Shown here one piece after another: positions 34,065-43,043 of a stretch of 50,996 nt of DNA. Position 1 is the stretch's first letter, and each line of letters opens with the position of its first letter. The notes under the pieces were generated by a model. The model had not been told where the DNA came from and did not search any database. It saw only the letters and a list, made by a program, of their open reading frames with translations. Origin of the DNA: Bacteroidales bacterium (lineage in GTDB: Bacteria > Bacteroidota > Bacteroidia > Bacteroidales > WCHB1-69); contig JAFYAW010000011.1 in the NCBI GenBank assembly GCA_017540505.1, forward strand, positions 1 through 50,996, written 5' to 3'. The translations under genes were made by a program, and so were the position numbers.

Positions 34065-34925
34065 CTACAAATAGCTTTTCAGGTTTTTATTCTTGCTGTT
34101 CTGGCGCAAGCGTTTCAGGGCACGCTCCTTGATCTGGCGCACGCGCTCGCGGGAGAGCTCCATCCGGTCGCCAATCTCATCCAACGTGTGCTCGTGTGAG
34201 GTGTTGATGCCGTAGAACAACATCAGCACTTCGCGCTCCTTCTCGGGCAGCGTGTTCAGCACATCGTGGATCTCCGATGCTAACGATTCCTGCATCAGGA
34301 TGGTGTCCGTGTCCTCGTCATTGTCGTGGACGAAGATGTCCACGAAGCGGGTCTCCTCATTCGGGGATATCGGCGAGTCGATGGACTGCGGATGGTTGTT
34401 CATCTTCATAATCTCCGACACCTTATATACCGGCATATCAATGGCTTCCGCAATCTCCTCCGTGGTGGGGATACGTTTCAGCTTCTGCTCCAGACGGGCG
34501 GTTTCCTTCTTGATTTTGTTGATCACACCCACCTGGTTGAGCGGCAGACGCACAATGCGCGACTGGTCGGCGATGGCTTGCAGGATGGACTGGCGGATCC
34601 ACCACACAGCGTAGGAGATGAACTTGAACCCGCGGGTCTCATCGAAACGCTTGGCGGCCTTGATCAGTCCCACGTTGCCCTCGTTGATCAGGTCTTGGAG
34701 GCTGATACCCTGGTTCTGGTACTGCTTGGCCACCGAGACCACGAACCGCAAGTTGGTGGTTGTCAGCTTATTCAACGCCTCTTCGTCGCCAGCCTTGATC
34801 TTGCGGGCCAGTTCGACTTCTTCTTCCGCCGTGATCATCTGTTCCTTGCCGATATCGGCCAGATATCGGTCAAGGGAAGCGGAATCACGGTTGGTGATGG
34901 ATTTGGAGATTTTCAGTTGTCGCAT
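34065..34925 (-). CDS. rpoD: Primary RNA polymerase sigma factor
   Basis: 286 residues, the short form typical of Bacteroidetes. Region 1.2 begins near residue 18 (LDRYLADIGKEQMIT). Region 2 has LRFVVSVAKQYQNQG, DLINEGNVGLIKAAKRFDE and FISYAVWWIRQSI; region 3 has PLNQVGVINKIKKE; region 4 has LDEIGDRMELSRERVRQIKERAL. It recognises the TTTG-N19-TAnnTTTG promoters seen across the window. The downstream genes gldD and nuclease are in the same direction with short gaps. Confidence 0.96.
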   Translation of the reverse strand: MRQLKISKSITNRDSASLDRYLADIGKEQMITAEEEVELARKIKAGDEEALNKLTTTNLRFVVSVAKQYQNQGISLQDLINEGNVGLIKAAKRFDETRGFKFISYAVWWIRQSILQAIADQSRIVRLPLNQVGVINKIKKETARLEQKLKRIPTTEEIAEAIDMPVYKVSEIMKMNNHPQSIDSPISPNEETRFVDIFVHDNDEDTDTILMQESLASEIHDVLNTLPEKEREVLMLFYGINTSHEHTLDEIGDRMELSRERVRQIKERALKRLRQNSKNKNLKSYL

Positions 34926-34994
34926 ATAGATATTTTCTTATAATCGTTTGGTTTTGTGAATATTAAAAAATATAAAAAGCCTTCCGGCTTTCTT

Positions 34995-36119
34995 CTATCT
35001 CGGATTTTTTTCAAACAGCTCCTTTGTACCCTTATTATTTAATAAAGTTACAAGTTTGTTGAATTTTTCTTTATTTCGGACAACACTTACGTTGACTACG
35101 TCGCCCGGGGATTTGGTTTTCAGCACGCCGCGCACCTCCGCGAGGCTGTTCACGGGTGTGCCGCCGATGTGGGTGATCACGTCGCCGGCCTGCAAGCCGC
35201 TTTGGGCCGCCGCGCCTTCGTCATCCACTTCCGCCACATAGACCCCGCGCACATCTTCCAAGTCGTACTCTTTTGCCAGCGAGGCGTTCAGCTCGGCGAT
35301 GGAGACACCGATGTAGGCCTGTTGCACCTGACCATATTCTTTAATATCGAGGTATATCTTCTTCACAATGTTGGACGGGATGGCGAACGAGTAGCCGGTG
35401 TAGTAGCCGTTGCCGGAGGCGATGGCCGTGTTGATGCCCACCAACCGGCCGGAAGCGTTCACTAAAGCGCCGCCGGAGTTGCCGGAGTTGACTGCCGCAT
35501 CCGTCTGCAGGTAGGACTCTTCCGTCTGGCTTCGCCCTGAAAGCGCCAGCTGTCGCGCCTTGGCGCTGATGATGCCCGCGGTGACGGTGGAGGTCAGATT
35601 CATGGGGTTGCCCACGGCTAACACCCACTCGCCGATGCGCACCTCGTCGGAGTTGTCGAATTCCAGGTAGGAGAGCCCTTCCGCATTGATCTTCAGCACG
35701 GCGAGGTCCGTTTTCGGATCCGTACCCACAATCGTGCCCTCGTATTCGCGCTTGTCGTTCAGCGTCACGGTGACCTTCACGGCATCCTCCACCACATGGT
35801 TGTTGGTGACGATGTAGCCGTCAGAGGTGACGATAACCCCGGAGCCAGCCGCCTGCACAGGGTAGGTGCTCGGCCTTGAACCGAAAAAGTGCTCCCAGAT
35901 GGTACCCCCGAAAAACTCATCCCAAGCTGAATTTTTCTGCATAAATTCCGTTTTTATATAGACCACGGCATTCACAGAACGCTCGGCGGCGGTGGTCAAA
36001 TCCACATAAACGGGCCCTTTGGCGGGAGTTTGGGCCTGAATCCCAACGGGAGTTAGGAAAGCGAATATTATACTGATAAACAGCACTTTAATAAGTTCTT
36101 TCGACATTATTTTCATCAT
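34995..36119 (-). CDS. Do/HtrA-family serine endopeptidase, single PDZ domain
   Basis: 374 residues with a signal peptide cut near QAQTPA. The trypsin-like triad is His 108 (TNNHVV), Asp 138 (TDLAVL) and Ser 215 (NSGNSGGAL). One PDZ domain covers about 260-355, so it is shorter than DegP (about 480 residues with two) and more like DegS or HhoB in plan. It should degrade or cap misfolded proteins in the periplasm. It is upstream of rpoD in the same direction and divergent from rplU. Confidence 0.93.
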   Translation of the reverse strand: MMKIMSKELIKVLFISIIFAFLTPVGIQAQTPAKGPVYVDLTTAAERSVNAVVYIKTEFMQKNSAWDEFFGGTIWEHFFGSRPSTYPVQAAGSGVIVTSDGYIVTNNHVVEDAVKVTVTLNDKREYEGTIVGTDPKTDLAVLKINAEGLSYLEFDNSDEVRIGEWVLAVGNPMNLTSTVTAGIISAKARQLALSGRSQTEESYLQTDAAVNSGNSGGALVNASGRLVGINTAIASGNGYYTGYSFAIPSNIVKKIYLDIKEYGQVQQAYIGVSIAELNASLAKEYDLEDVRGVYVAEVDDEGAAAQSGLQAGDVITHIGGTPVNSLAEVRGVLKTKSPGDVVNVSVVRNKEKFNKLVTLLNNKGTKELFEKNPR

Positions 36120-36199
36120 ATTTTTCTATTAAAAGCCATACAATAACGAATATGTTTAAAAAAAATTGCAAGGGCAGGATAAGGATTATGATTTTTTTT

Positions 36200-36207
36200 T
36201 ATTTTTG
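36200..36207 (+). promoter_or_regulatory. Candidate -7 box of rplU-rpmA
   Basis: TATTTTTG on the plus strand, 36 bases before the rplU ATG. A TTG at 36166 is too far (31 bases) to be a standard -33 partner. Confidence 0.4.
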
Positions 36208-36243
36208 CAGCCCAAAATTTTTAATCAAAAAAACAGTAAAAAA

Positions 36244-36555
36244 ATGTACGCAATTGTAGAAATAGCCGGGCAACAATTCAAGATTGAAAAAGACCGCCGC
36301 GTCTATGTTCAACGCCTCAAGGCTGAAGAAGGTTCACAGGTGAAATTCGACCGTGTGATGTTAGTTGACAATGACGGTTCTGTCAAAGTTGGAACGCCCA
36401 CCGTGGATGGTGCTGCCGTTACAGCTACCGTTGTCAAACACCTTAAAGGTGACAAAGTTCTTGTCTTCAAGAAGAAAAGAAGAAAAGGATATCAGAAATT
36501 GAACGGCCACCGTCAGTATCTGACCGCCATCAAAATCGACGATATCACATTGTAA
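36244..36555 (+). CDS. rplU: 50S ribosomal protein L21
   Basis: 103 residues from the ATG before [11 protein letters not shown]; the upstream in-frame ATG at 36166 would add 26 residues that fit no L21. The whole protein matches L21, with the C-terminal signature [19 protein letters not shown] (about 78-96). It contacts 23S rRNA near domain I. rpmA follows after 31 bases. Confidence 0.97.
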   Translation: MYAIVEIAGQQFKIEKDRRVYVQRLKAEEGSQVKFDRVMLVDNDGSVKVGTPTVDGAAVTATVVKHLKGDKVLVFKKKRRKGYQKLNGHRQYLTAIKIDDITL

Positions 36556-36586
36556 TTCAGTATTAACGAACATAATTTAAAAAGAT

Positions 36587-36844
36587 ATGGCACACAAAAA
36601 AGGTGTCGGTAGTTCACAGAACGGCCGCGAATCACATAGCAAAAGATTAGGTTTGAAAATCTTCGGTGGTCAGTTTGCAAAAGCTGGCAACATCATCGTC
36701 CGCCAAAGAGGCACTGTCCACAATCCGGGACAGAATGTCGGCATGGGCAAGGATCACACTCTCTACGCCCTTTGCGACGGTATCGTCTCTTTCCGCAAAA
36801 CCTACAAGGATAGATCATTTGTATCCGTTATTCCTCAGGAATAA
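36587..36844 (+). CDS. rpmA: 50S ribosomal protein L27
   Basis: 85 residues. The start [16 protein letters not shown] and [17 protein letters not shown] (about 28-44) are diagnostic. The N-terminal tail reaches the peptidyl transferase centre. Translation starts straight at AHKKG, so no extended leader of the kind cut by proteases in Firmicutes is present. An intrinsic terminator follows. Confidence 0.97.
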   Translation: MAHKKGVGSSQNGRESHSKRLGLKIFGGQFAKAGNIIVRQRGTVHNPGQNVGMGKDHTLYALCDGIVSFRKTYKDRSFVSVIPQE

Positions 36845-36883
36845 TCGATAAGGTGATATTTTGTTCATAATGTTTGATTTTGA

Positions 36884-36916
36884 GAGCCGTTCTTCCCGAA
36901 CGGCTTTCTTTTTTTC
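36884..36916 (+). terminator. Rho-independent terminator of rplU-rpmA
   Basis: Stem AGCCGTTC / GAACGGCT with a TTCCC loop (eight pairs), then TTCTTTTTTT. It separates rpmA from holA. Confidence 0.9.
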
Positions 36917-36917
36917 G

Positions 36918-36925
36918 TATTTTTG
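36918..36925 (+). promoter_or_regulatory. Candidate -7 box of holA
   Basis: TATTTTTG starts two bases after the T run of the rpmA terminator and 31 bases before the holA ATG. The terminator hairpin occupies the place where the -33 element should be. Confidence 0.45.
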
Positions 36926-36948
36926 CGGCTCCACATTCGACATCTGAT

Positions 36949-38022
36949 ATGATTAAATACGAAGACCTTACAAAACAGCTCAAAGCCGGACAGTTCAAGC
37001 CCGTATATCTGCTTCACGGCGAGGAGCCTTTTTATATTGACCGCATCTGCTCCTTCTTTGAGAACAATGTGCTGGACGAGGCCGACCGCGACTTCAACCA
37101 GTCCGTCCTGTACGGGAAGGATGTCACTGTGGCCGATGTGCTCGCCAATGCCAAGCAGTTCCCGTTCGGCGCGCCCTATCGTGTTGTCATCCTGAAGGAG
37201 GCAAAAGATCTGTTTAATCTTAAGGGATCCAAAAAATCAGCCAAGGAAGAGGAAAACGCCTCTGTAGATGAGTTGGAATCTTCCAAGGAGGACAAGGGTT
37301 CGGCGGAATTCGCGCAGTTGCAAGCCTACGCGAAAGATCCCACCCAGTCCACCATCCTGGTGATCTGCTACAAATACAAGAAGCTTACCGCCGCCCAGTG
37401 CAAACCTTTCGAACAGCACGGCGAAGTCTTTGTGTCGGAGGGTGAAAAGGACTGGAATTTGTCCAAGTGGATTCTGAAGCAGGCCGGCCGTTTCCGTTTC
37501 ACGATGGACGACGCCACCGCCACGCTGTTAGCGGAGCACATTGGCAACGACTTGTCGCGCATATACAGTGAGTTCGAGAAACTGCGCGTGATCCTGCCCA
37601 ACGGCGGTGCCCTCACCCCCGATGTTGTGGAAAAATATATCGGTATCAGCAAGGAGTACAACATCTTTGAGTTGCAGGATGCCTTGGGCAACCGCAACGA
37701 GCCGAAAGCCTACAAGATCACGCTGAACTTTGCGCAGCATCTGAAGGACAATCCCAACGTGAAAACCATCCTGATGCTGTTTCGTTTTTACAACAACATG
37801 CTCCGCTACCATCTGTCGCCCGACAAAAACTCCGATACCGGCAAGAAAATATTCGGGAATTTGGCTTTCCGGATGGTGCCCATGGCCCAGAAGCACAGTA
37901 TCGCGCAACTCACCCGCATCATATCCCTGCTGCGCGAATATGACATGAAGACCAAGGGCTTGGACAACAACTGTGAGGAGGGAGAGCTTCTAAAAGAGCT
38001 GATTTACAAGATTCTGCATTAG
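36949..38022 (+). CDS. holA: DNA polymerase III subunit delta
   Basis: 357 residues from the ATG before IKYEDLTKQL; the 25 in-frame codons upstream overlap the terminator and promoter. N-terminal domain: KPVYLLHGEEPFYIDRI (about 17-33), with an unusual charged insert (about 100-125). The C-terminal part shows the delta-family LSRIYSEFEKL and a helical end. It opens the beta clamp in the clamp loader. The usual neighbours are absent. Confidence 0.93.
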   Translation: MIKYEDLTKQLKAGQFKPVYLLHGEEPFYIDRICSFFENNVLDEADRDFNQSVLYGKDVTVADVLANAKQFPFGAPYRVVILKEAKDLFNLKGSKKSAKEEENASVDELESSKEDKGSAEFAQLQAYAKDPTQSTILVICYKYKKLTAAQCKPFEQHGEVFVSEGEKDWNLSKWILKQAGRFRFTMDDATATLLAEHIGNDLSRIYSEFEKLRVILPNGGALTPDVVEKYIGISKEYNIFELQDALGNRNEPKAYKITLNFAQHLKDNPNVKTILMLFRFYNNMLRYHLSPDKNSDTGKKIFGNLAFRMVPMAQKHSIAQLTRIISLLREYDMKTKGLDNNCEEGELLKELIYKILH

Positions 38023-38087
38023 AGTTGGGCTTTAGCCATTGGCTATTGGCTGTTAGCTATTGGGAGTTGGGGATTGGGATTTTCGGT
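38023..38087. repeat. Low-complexity intergenic words, second copy of the 12.7 kb type
   Basis: GCCATTGGCTATT (38035-38047) is the exact reverse complement of 12770-12782, and TTGGGAGTTGGGG (38060-38072) equals 12725-12737. The order of the two word types differs between the loci. The rest of the gap to 38149 holds a small palindrome CCTAAC-GCC-GTTAGG (38116-38130) without a T run. Confidence 0.7.
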
Positions 38088-38149
38088 TTCCGGTTCTATA
38101 TTCTCTGTTCCCGCCCCTAACGCCGTTAGGCGTTGCATATCTGTAGGAA

Positions 38150-39592
38150 TTATCCGTTTTCGCGGGCGGTGTGACGCACTTCCACCTGTATGTCGGGGAA
38201 CATTTCCCGCAGATGGCGGGCCGTCTGCTCGGCGAAATAGACAGAACGGTGTTGCCCGCCAGTGCATCCGAAACAGACCATCAGATGGTCGAAATTCCGC
38301 TCCATGTACTTGCGCACCGACTGGTCCACCAACGCAAAGGTGTGGTCCTTGAACGCTTGCACCTCCGGATAACGCTCCAGATATTCAATCACACAATCAT
38401 CCTGTCCCGTAAATGCGCGGTATTGGGGCTCGCGTCCCGGATTGGGCAGTGCCCGACAGTCGAAGACGAAGCCGCCACCGTTTCCGGAGGGGTCCATCGG
38501 CAGCGCGCGGCGGAACGAGAAGCTCATCACCTGCACCGTCAGCCCGTCGGAGGGGCGGTAGGGTTTCACGAAATCCGAAGCGATAACCGCCCGCAGCGCA
38601 CGGGTCAGTTCCGGCAGCTGGATGGGCATGTCTATCGTATCGAGCAATCCTTCTAAATTGCGCGCTGCATACGGCACACTCTGCAGAAAATGGGACTTCC
38701 GCTCAAAATAGCCCCGATAACCATATGTGCCCATCGCCTGCAAGATGCGAATCAGCACAAAACCTTGGAAATAAGACAGAAATTCCTCCCTGTTGACTTT
38801 GATGTGCTGCGACAGCGCCTCCAAATAGACCTCCAACAGGTGTGTTCGGACGGCGGGTGGCATGTCTGCCTTGCCGTCGTATAGCAAAGAGGCGAGGTCG
38901 TATTGCAACGCACCTTTTCTACCTCCTTGATAATCAATAAAGAAAACCTGGTCGTCGCGCACCATGATGTTTCGCGACTGGAAATCGCGATACAGGAAAT
39001 AGTCGCTGTCCGCTGTCAGCAGATAGTCCATGAGGCGGTTGTAATCGTCCTCTAAAAGCTGCTCATTGAATGGCACATTGACCAGTTTCAGAAAGTAGTA
39101 TTTGAAATAGTTCAAATCCCACTGCATGGATTGGCGGTCGAAGGCGGCACGCGGATAGGCCACGGAGAAATCAAAGCCCTCCTTGCCGGAGAGTTGCAGC
39201 TTCGGCAGCGTACGCACCACCTGCTCATAGCAGGCCAGTACCTTTGGCGAGAAAGAGCCGTCCTCCAAGCGTTCGGCGCACAGCAGATCGTACAGCGTCT
39301 GCCTGCCGCAATCCTCCTGCAGGTAATGCTGTTGGTCGGGGGCAATTACATACAACTGAGGCACAGGCAATTGCTGTCGGGTGAAAAATTCCGTATAGGA
39401 GAAGAATGCCTTGTTCTCGGCAATGTCGTCGTTGAAAGCGCCGATCAGCGTGCGCTCGTCCGCAAGCGTCAGGCGGTAGTAGCGGCGGTGCGACCCCGAC
39501 AGGGGCAGTTGTTCGCAGGAAACGACATCCTGGTTGGCGTATTCTTTGGCCATCCGGCTCAAGAGGATGGGGGAGTCAATGGTTTTGGACAT
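38150..39592 (-). CDS. Fusion: APH-like phosphotransferase and RapZ C-terminal domain
   Basis: 480 residues, starting at the ATG before SKTIDSP. Residues about 25-310 form an aminoglycoside-phosphotransferase-like kinase domain: YFLYRDFQSRNIMV (catalytic Asp 203 and Asn 208) and FIDYQGG (about 218-224). Residues about 350-476 are the RapZ/YvcJ C-terminal domain, with VMSFSFRRALP and FGCTGGQHRSV (441-451). The P-loop kinase half of normal RapZ is absent and replaced. RapZ C-terminal domains bind glucosamine-6-phosphate or RNA; the kinase half resembles AmgK-type sugar kinases. A role in amino-sugar control is inferred. Confidence 0.85.
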   Translation of the reverse strand: MSKTIDSPILLSRMAKEYANQDVVSCEQLPLSGSHRRYYRLTLADERTLIGAFNDDIAENKAFFSYTEFFTRQQLPVPQLYVIAPDQQHYLQEDCGRQTLYDLLCAERLEDGSFSPKVLACYEQVVRTLPKLQLSGKEGFDFSVAYPRAAFDRQSMQWDLNYFKYYFLKLVNVPFNEQLLEDDYNRLMDYLLTADSDYFLYRDFQSRNIMVRDDQVFFIDYQGGRKGALQYDLASLLYDGKADMPPAVRTHLLEVYLEALSQHIKVNREEFLSYFQGFVLIRILQAMGTYGYRGYFERKSHFLQSVPYAARNLEGLLDTIDMPIQLPELTRALRAVIASDFVKPYRPSDGLTVQVMSFSFRRALPMDPSGNGGGFVFDCRALPNPGREPQYRAFTGQDDCVIEYLERYPEVQAFKDHTFALVDQSVRKYMERNFDHLMVCFGCTGGQHRSVYFAEQTARHLREMFPDIQVEVRHTARENG

Positions 39593-39613
39593 AGTATGAA
39601 TGGTTTGCAGCCG

Positions 39614-39621
39614 CAAAGATA
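39614..39621 (-). promoter_or_regulatory. Candidate -7 box of the APH-RapZ gene
   Basis: TATCTTTG on the minus strand, 22 bases before the ATG. The nearest upstream TTG is only 15 bases away. Confidence 0.4.
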
Positions 39622-39696
39622 CGACTTTTTTGTATGCAAGGTGAATGATGTGAGAGGTAAGACGTTAGACGTGAGGTTTTAAATGGGAGAGGATAC

Positions 39697-40698
39697 CTAT
39701 CGGTTTGTCTTTACGGAGAAACTCTTGTTCAACAGGATTTTGCCGATGCCCACCAGATAGCCCCATCCGTAACTGACATGGATGACGGGGAAAACCGCCA
39801 TCAGGATGGGGACGATTTTCGGGTTCCGGGTGGATTTCAGACTGAAAAGGAGGTCGGCAATCAGGTAGAGTGCAAGAACAATCAGGTAAATGGCGAGAAA
39901 TATGGGGTGCAGACAGGCTAAGATGCCGCCGATGAGCAGCCCGAGCACAAAGCCCGGCGGGAAGAATTGCCGCAGGGTGGCGGGCTTGCCCAGTTTTTTG
40001 TTTACCAATGGTTTGAAAAGACCATACTGGTAAAACATCTTGCTCACTTTGCCTATCGTGTCGCGGGCGTAGTAATTGATGACAACGGAGGGTATCAGGT
40101 ATATTTTCCCGCCGTCGCGGATGATCCTGCCGTTGAATTCATCGTCCTGGTTGCGCACAAGGTCCTCGTCGAACATGCCGATTTTCTCGAAAATCGTTTT
40201 GCGGAAGCAGCCGAAGGGTACCGTGTCCACGGGCATCTCGCGTTGTGCACCAATGCGGAAGTAGGAGTTGCCCATGCCAAAAGGTGAACTCAACGCGAAG
40301 GCGATGGCCTGGCATACTGGTGTGTCGTTGACAGGCAGGGTGCGGCACACGCCGCCCACATTGTCCGCCCCGAGCGCGTTGAGCCGCTCGGTCAAGATAG
40401 AGAAGTAGTTGTTCGGGTACTCCGCGTGCGCGTCTAAGCGGATGATGATGTCGCCCTTGGCCACTCGGATGCCGATGTTCAGCGCCACCGGCACAATCTT
40501 GTCAGGATTGTCCAAAAGATGGATGAAGGGATGCTGCTCCGAATACGCCCGAACCAGCTCCCGCGTGCGGTCGGTGCTCATGCCGTCCACGAAGAGCACT
40601 TCCATGTCCTCTTTGGGAAAGTCTTGAAGCAGAATGGATTCAATACATTTTTCAATGTATTTTTCTTCATTGTAAATGGGACAGATGATGGAAATCAT
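39697..40698 (-). CDS. Glycosyltransferase family 2
   Basis: 333 residues from the ATG before ISIICPIYNEE; 22 upstream in-frame codons lie over the end of the next gene. GT-A core: PIYNEEKYIEKCIESIL (about 7-23), the metal motif in RLDAHAEYP (about 96) and NQDDEFNGRI (about 185). Two or three membrane helices follow at about 255-325, as in ExoA-like polysaccharide transferases. It is the last gene of the polysaccharide locus, 5 bases after the polymerase-GT4 gene. Confidence 0.9.
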   Translation of the reverse strand: MISIICPIYNEEKYIEKCIESILLQDFPKEDMEVLFVDGMSTDRTRELVRAYSEQHPFIHLLDNPDKIVPVALNIGIRVAKGDIIIRLDAHAEYPNNYFSILTERLNALGADNVGGVCRTLPVNDTPVCQAIAFALSSPFGMGNSYFRIGAQREMPVDTVPFGCFRKTIFEKIGMFDEDLVRNQDDEFNGRIIRDGGKIYLIPSVVINYYARDTIGKVSKMFYQYGLFKPLVNKKLGKPATLRQFFPPGFVLGLLIGGILACLHPIFLAIYLIVLALYLIADLLFSLKSTRNPKIVPILMAVFPVIHVSYGWGYLVGIGKILLNKSFSVKTNR

Positions 40699-40703
40699 AC
40701 GGA

Positions 40704-43004
40704 TTAGGCTTTTGTCAGGATGTCTTGATATATGTTTTGATAGGTGCGGGCGATGGATGCCCACTGGAAAGTTTGGAACCGTTCCTCGGGCAGAGTCTGG
40801 TACTCTTCCGGATGGGTGAGGAGTTTGTGCAGAGCCTCCTGGATGGATTCGGTGGAGTTGGGATTGACATTTTCTCCCACCGTTTCTTCAAAAAGTCCGT
40901 CAATGCCTTCGTTTTTCGTGTAAAGCACAGACAATCCCTGGGAAAGGGCTTCCACATACACCAGTCCGAAGGTCTCATGGATGGAGGGCATGGCGAAGAG
41001 GCTGTTGGCTTTGTAGATTTCCTGAAGTTTGGTTTTGTCAAAGATTTGTCCGTGGTAGGTGAAAGTGTCGGCGTGGGCATTCACAAGATTCAAAACCTGC
41101 TGTTCGCGCTCGCCGGTGCCACCCACCAGATTCAGTCGAATGTCGGGGATGTTGTTTTTGAGTTGCAAAACGGCATCCATAAGCCGCAGTACATTTTTAT
41201 TGCTGTCAAAATTGCCAACAAAGAGGACGGAATGGTTTTTACCATGCTGCTGCGGATCGGGATTCAGGGCTGATAACCAATAGTCGTTCAGTCCGTTGGG
41301 GATGACGAGGCTTTTGTCGCGGAGCTGGGAGCGCATTCCAACGAGGGTGAAATGGTTGGTCAGGCGTTGTTGCAGCATCGGGGTGATGAAGACCACCTTT
41401 TCCGCCTCGCGGATGACGGCGCGGTGCACCCACCACAGGTGCGGCATGTATTTGAGGAAGGCGTTGAGGTCGCTGTTACGCACTGCCACGATGTAGGGAA
41501 TTCCATAATGCCGCTTGAGCCACAGGGCCGCGGCTCCGTCGCTAAACAGGTTGGTAGCATGTACACACGCCACCTCGTCCAAATTCACCTGTTTGGCAAT
41601 GTCTTTCCCGATTTTGTCGATTTTACGGTTGAAAAACAACCGGTGCAACGGCTTCAGAATGAATGAATAGATAATGCGGGTGTGCTCACCTTCAAAAGCG
41701 TTTTGTCCCGTAAGGGATTCGTTACGTATGGGAGTGTAAACAATTTGTTGAACCCCTTGTTGGTCAAGATGCTGGTACAGTTCCGTATGCACTTTGCTGT
41801 AGGTGAAGTCGTTGCTGATATGCAGTACGGTGTCGCCGTGTGCGTCGCGGGCAGGCGCCTGCTGATATTGCCGGAACGTGGCTCCGAGGAGCAGGAAGGC
41901 CATCATCTGCACGGAGCCGGGCCCGTACGGGAAATTGGGCTCTACGAAGCTGACCATCAGAGGGATTGTGCAGGCCACGAAGCCCACATCGCGCAGGGCG
42001 GTCCGCCGCTCCCGGAACAGTGCCACGATGGTACGGATGCCGAAATAAAGGTAGAAGGCCACCAACGGGAACGACCAGATGCCGTAGCGCACCATGCGCA
42101 GCAGGATGTAGTTGTGGATGATCAGAATGCCCGAAGATTCCTCCTGTTCGCCAAGGAGCGGGTCTTTGAGGAAGAACTCCAACCCTTTCTGATTCCGTTC
42201 CCAACGGTTGGAGGTCAGCACGTCGAGATCCGAGGAGGATTTGCCTCCAACCATAAAGCGCGTCAGCTCGTCGCTGATGAATCCTACATATATAATGTAT
42301 GCAATCAGAAGGATGCCGAGAACGGTGAGGATGTTCTTCAGGGTAGGATGCCATTCCCAATGGATGTCTTTGACGGAGAGGAACAACGCACACGCTATCA
42401 GTGCGAAGCAGTCGGAGCGGGCACGGATGAGCACGAGGAGAAGCAGGGTGAGAATGAACAGAACCAGAAAATGCGTGCGTTGTTTGGGCAGTTTTAAGGC
42501 GAAGAAGTACATGACGGCACCCGCAATGGCCACCATGCCGCCAATCTGGTTTTTGCCTTCGTCCAGCATGTAGTGTTCGGGTACGATGAGATTGCCGGCC
42601 CAAAAGAAACAGTTGATGACACATAGGATGATGAGTCCTAAGGTGTAATAATAGCAGATGTCCGCCCACTGCTCAATGTCGTAGTCCAAGGTCATGCCGA
42701 TGCCGACGCACAGGCACGCGACAACGAGTTGCGACAGGTCGGCGGGCCGGAACCGCTGCCCGAGCAGTTTGAAGACGACAAATTCCACCGCCACAATTAG
42801 GATGGTGAGGATGAAAAGGCGCATGAACCGTTCGGAGCAGTAAGTTTCAAGGGAGAAGGTGAGCACGAAGGCGGTGGCCATGCAGGCCATGATGGCATAG
42901 CGGAGAATGTAGTAGATGGCAGTCAAATAGACCCACGGGAGGTAGGAAACTACGACCATTCCCAAGGTGGCAAACAATAGGTATTTGGCGATTTTATTTT
43001 TCAT
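40704..43004 (-). CDS. Fusion: O-antigen ligase/polymerase-like membrane domain and GT4 glycosyltransferase
   Basis: 766 residues in one frame. Residues about 1-375 have about 10-11 membrane helices, with SNRWERNQKGLEFFLKDPLLG (about 265-285) and HNYILLRMVRYGIWSFP (about 297-313), as in Wzy/O-antigen ligases. From about 392 a soluble GT-B enzyme begins (TVLHISNDFTYSK). It has RNSDLNAF, the IPNGLND loop and the GT4 motif SIHETFGLVYVEALSQGLS with its E-x7-E. The two activities would act on opposite sides of the membrane. No stop codon or frame change is seen at the join. Confidence 0.88.
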   Translation of the reverse strand: MKNKIAKYLLFATLGMVVVSYLPWVYLTAIYYILRYAIMACMATAFVLTFSLETYCSERFMRLFILTILIVAVEFVVFKLLGQRFRPADLSQLVVACLCVGIGMTLDYDIEQWADICYYYTLGLIILCVINCFFWAGNLIVPEHYMLDEGKNQIGGMVAIAGAVMYFFALKLPKQRTHFLVLFILTLLLLVLIRARSDCFALIACALFLSVKDIHWEWHPTLKNILTVLGILLIAYIIYVGFISDELTRFMVGGKSSSDLDVLTSNRWERNQKGLEFFLKDPLLGEQEESSGILIIHNYILLRMVRYGIWSFPLVAFYLYFGIRTIVALFRERRTALRDVGFVACTIPLMVSFVEPNFPYGPGSVQMMAFLLLGATFRQYQQAPARDAHGDTVLHISNDFTYSKVHTELYQHLDQQGVQQIVYTPIRNESLTGQNAFEGEHTRIIYSFILKPLHRLFFNRKIDKIGKDIAKQVNLDEVACVHATNLFSDGAAALWLKRHYGIPYIVAVRNSDLNAFLKYMPHLWWVHRAVIREAEKVVFITPMLQQRLTNHFTLVGMRSQLRDKSLVIPNGLNDYWLSALNPDPQQHGKNHSVLFVGNFDSNKNVLRLMDAVLQLKNNIPDIRLNLVGGTGEREQQVLNLVNAHADTFTYHGQIFDKTKLQEIYKANSLFAMPSIHETFGLVYVEALSQGLSVLYTKNEGIDGLFEETVGENVNPNSTESIQEALHKLLTHPEEYQTLPEERFQTFQWASIARTYQNIYQDILTKA

Positions 43005-43043
43005 TGCTGTAAAATATATCTGATTTTGGAGGTGTTTTTCAAA

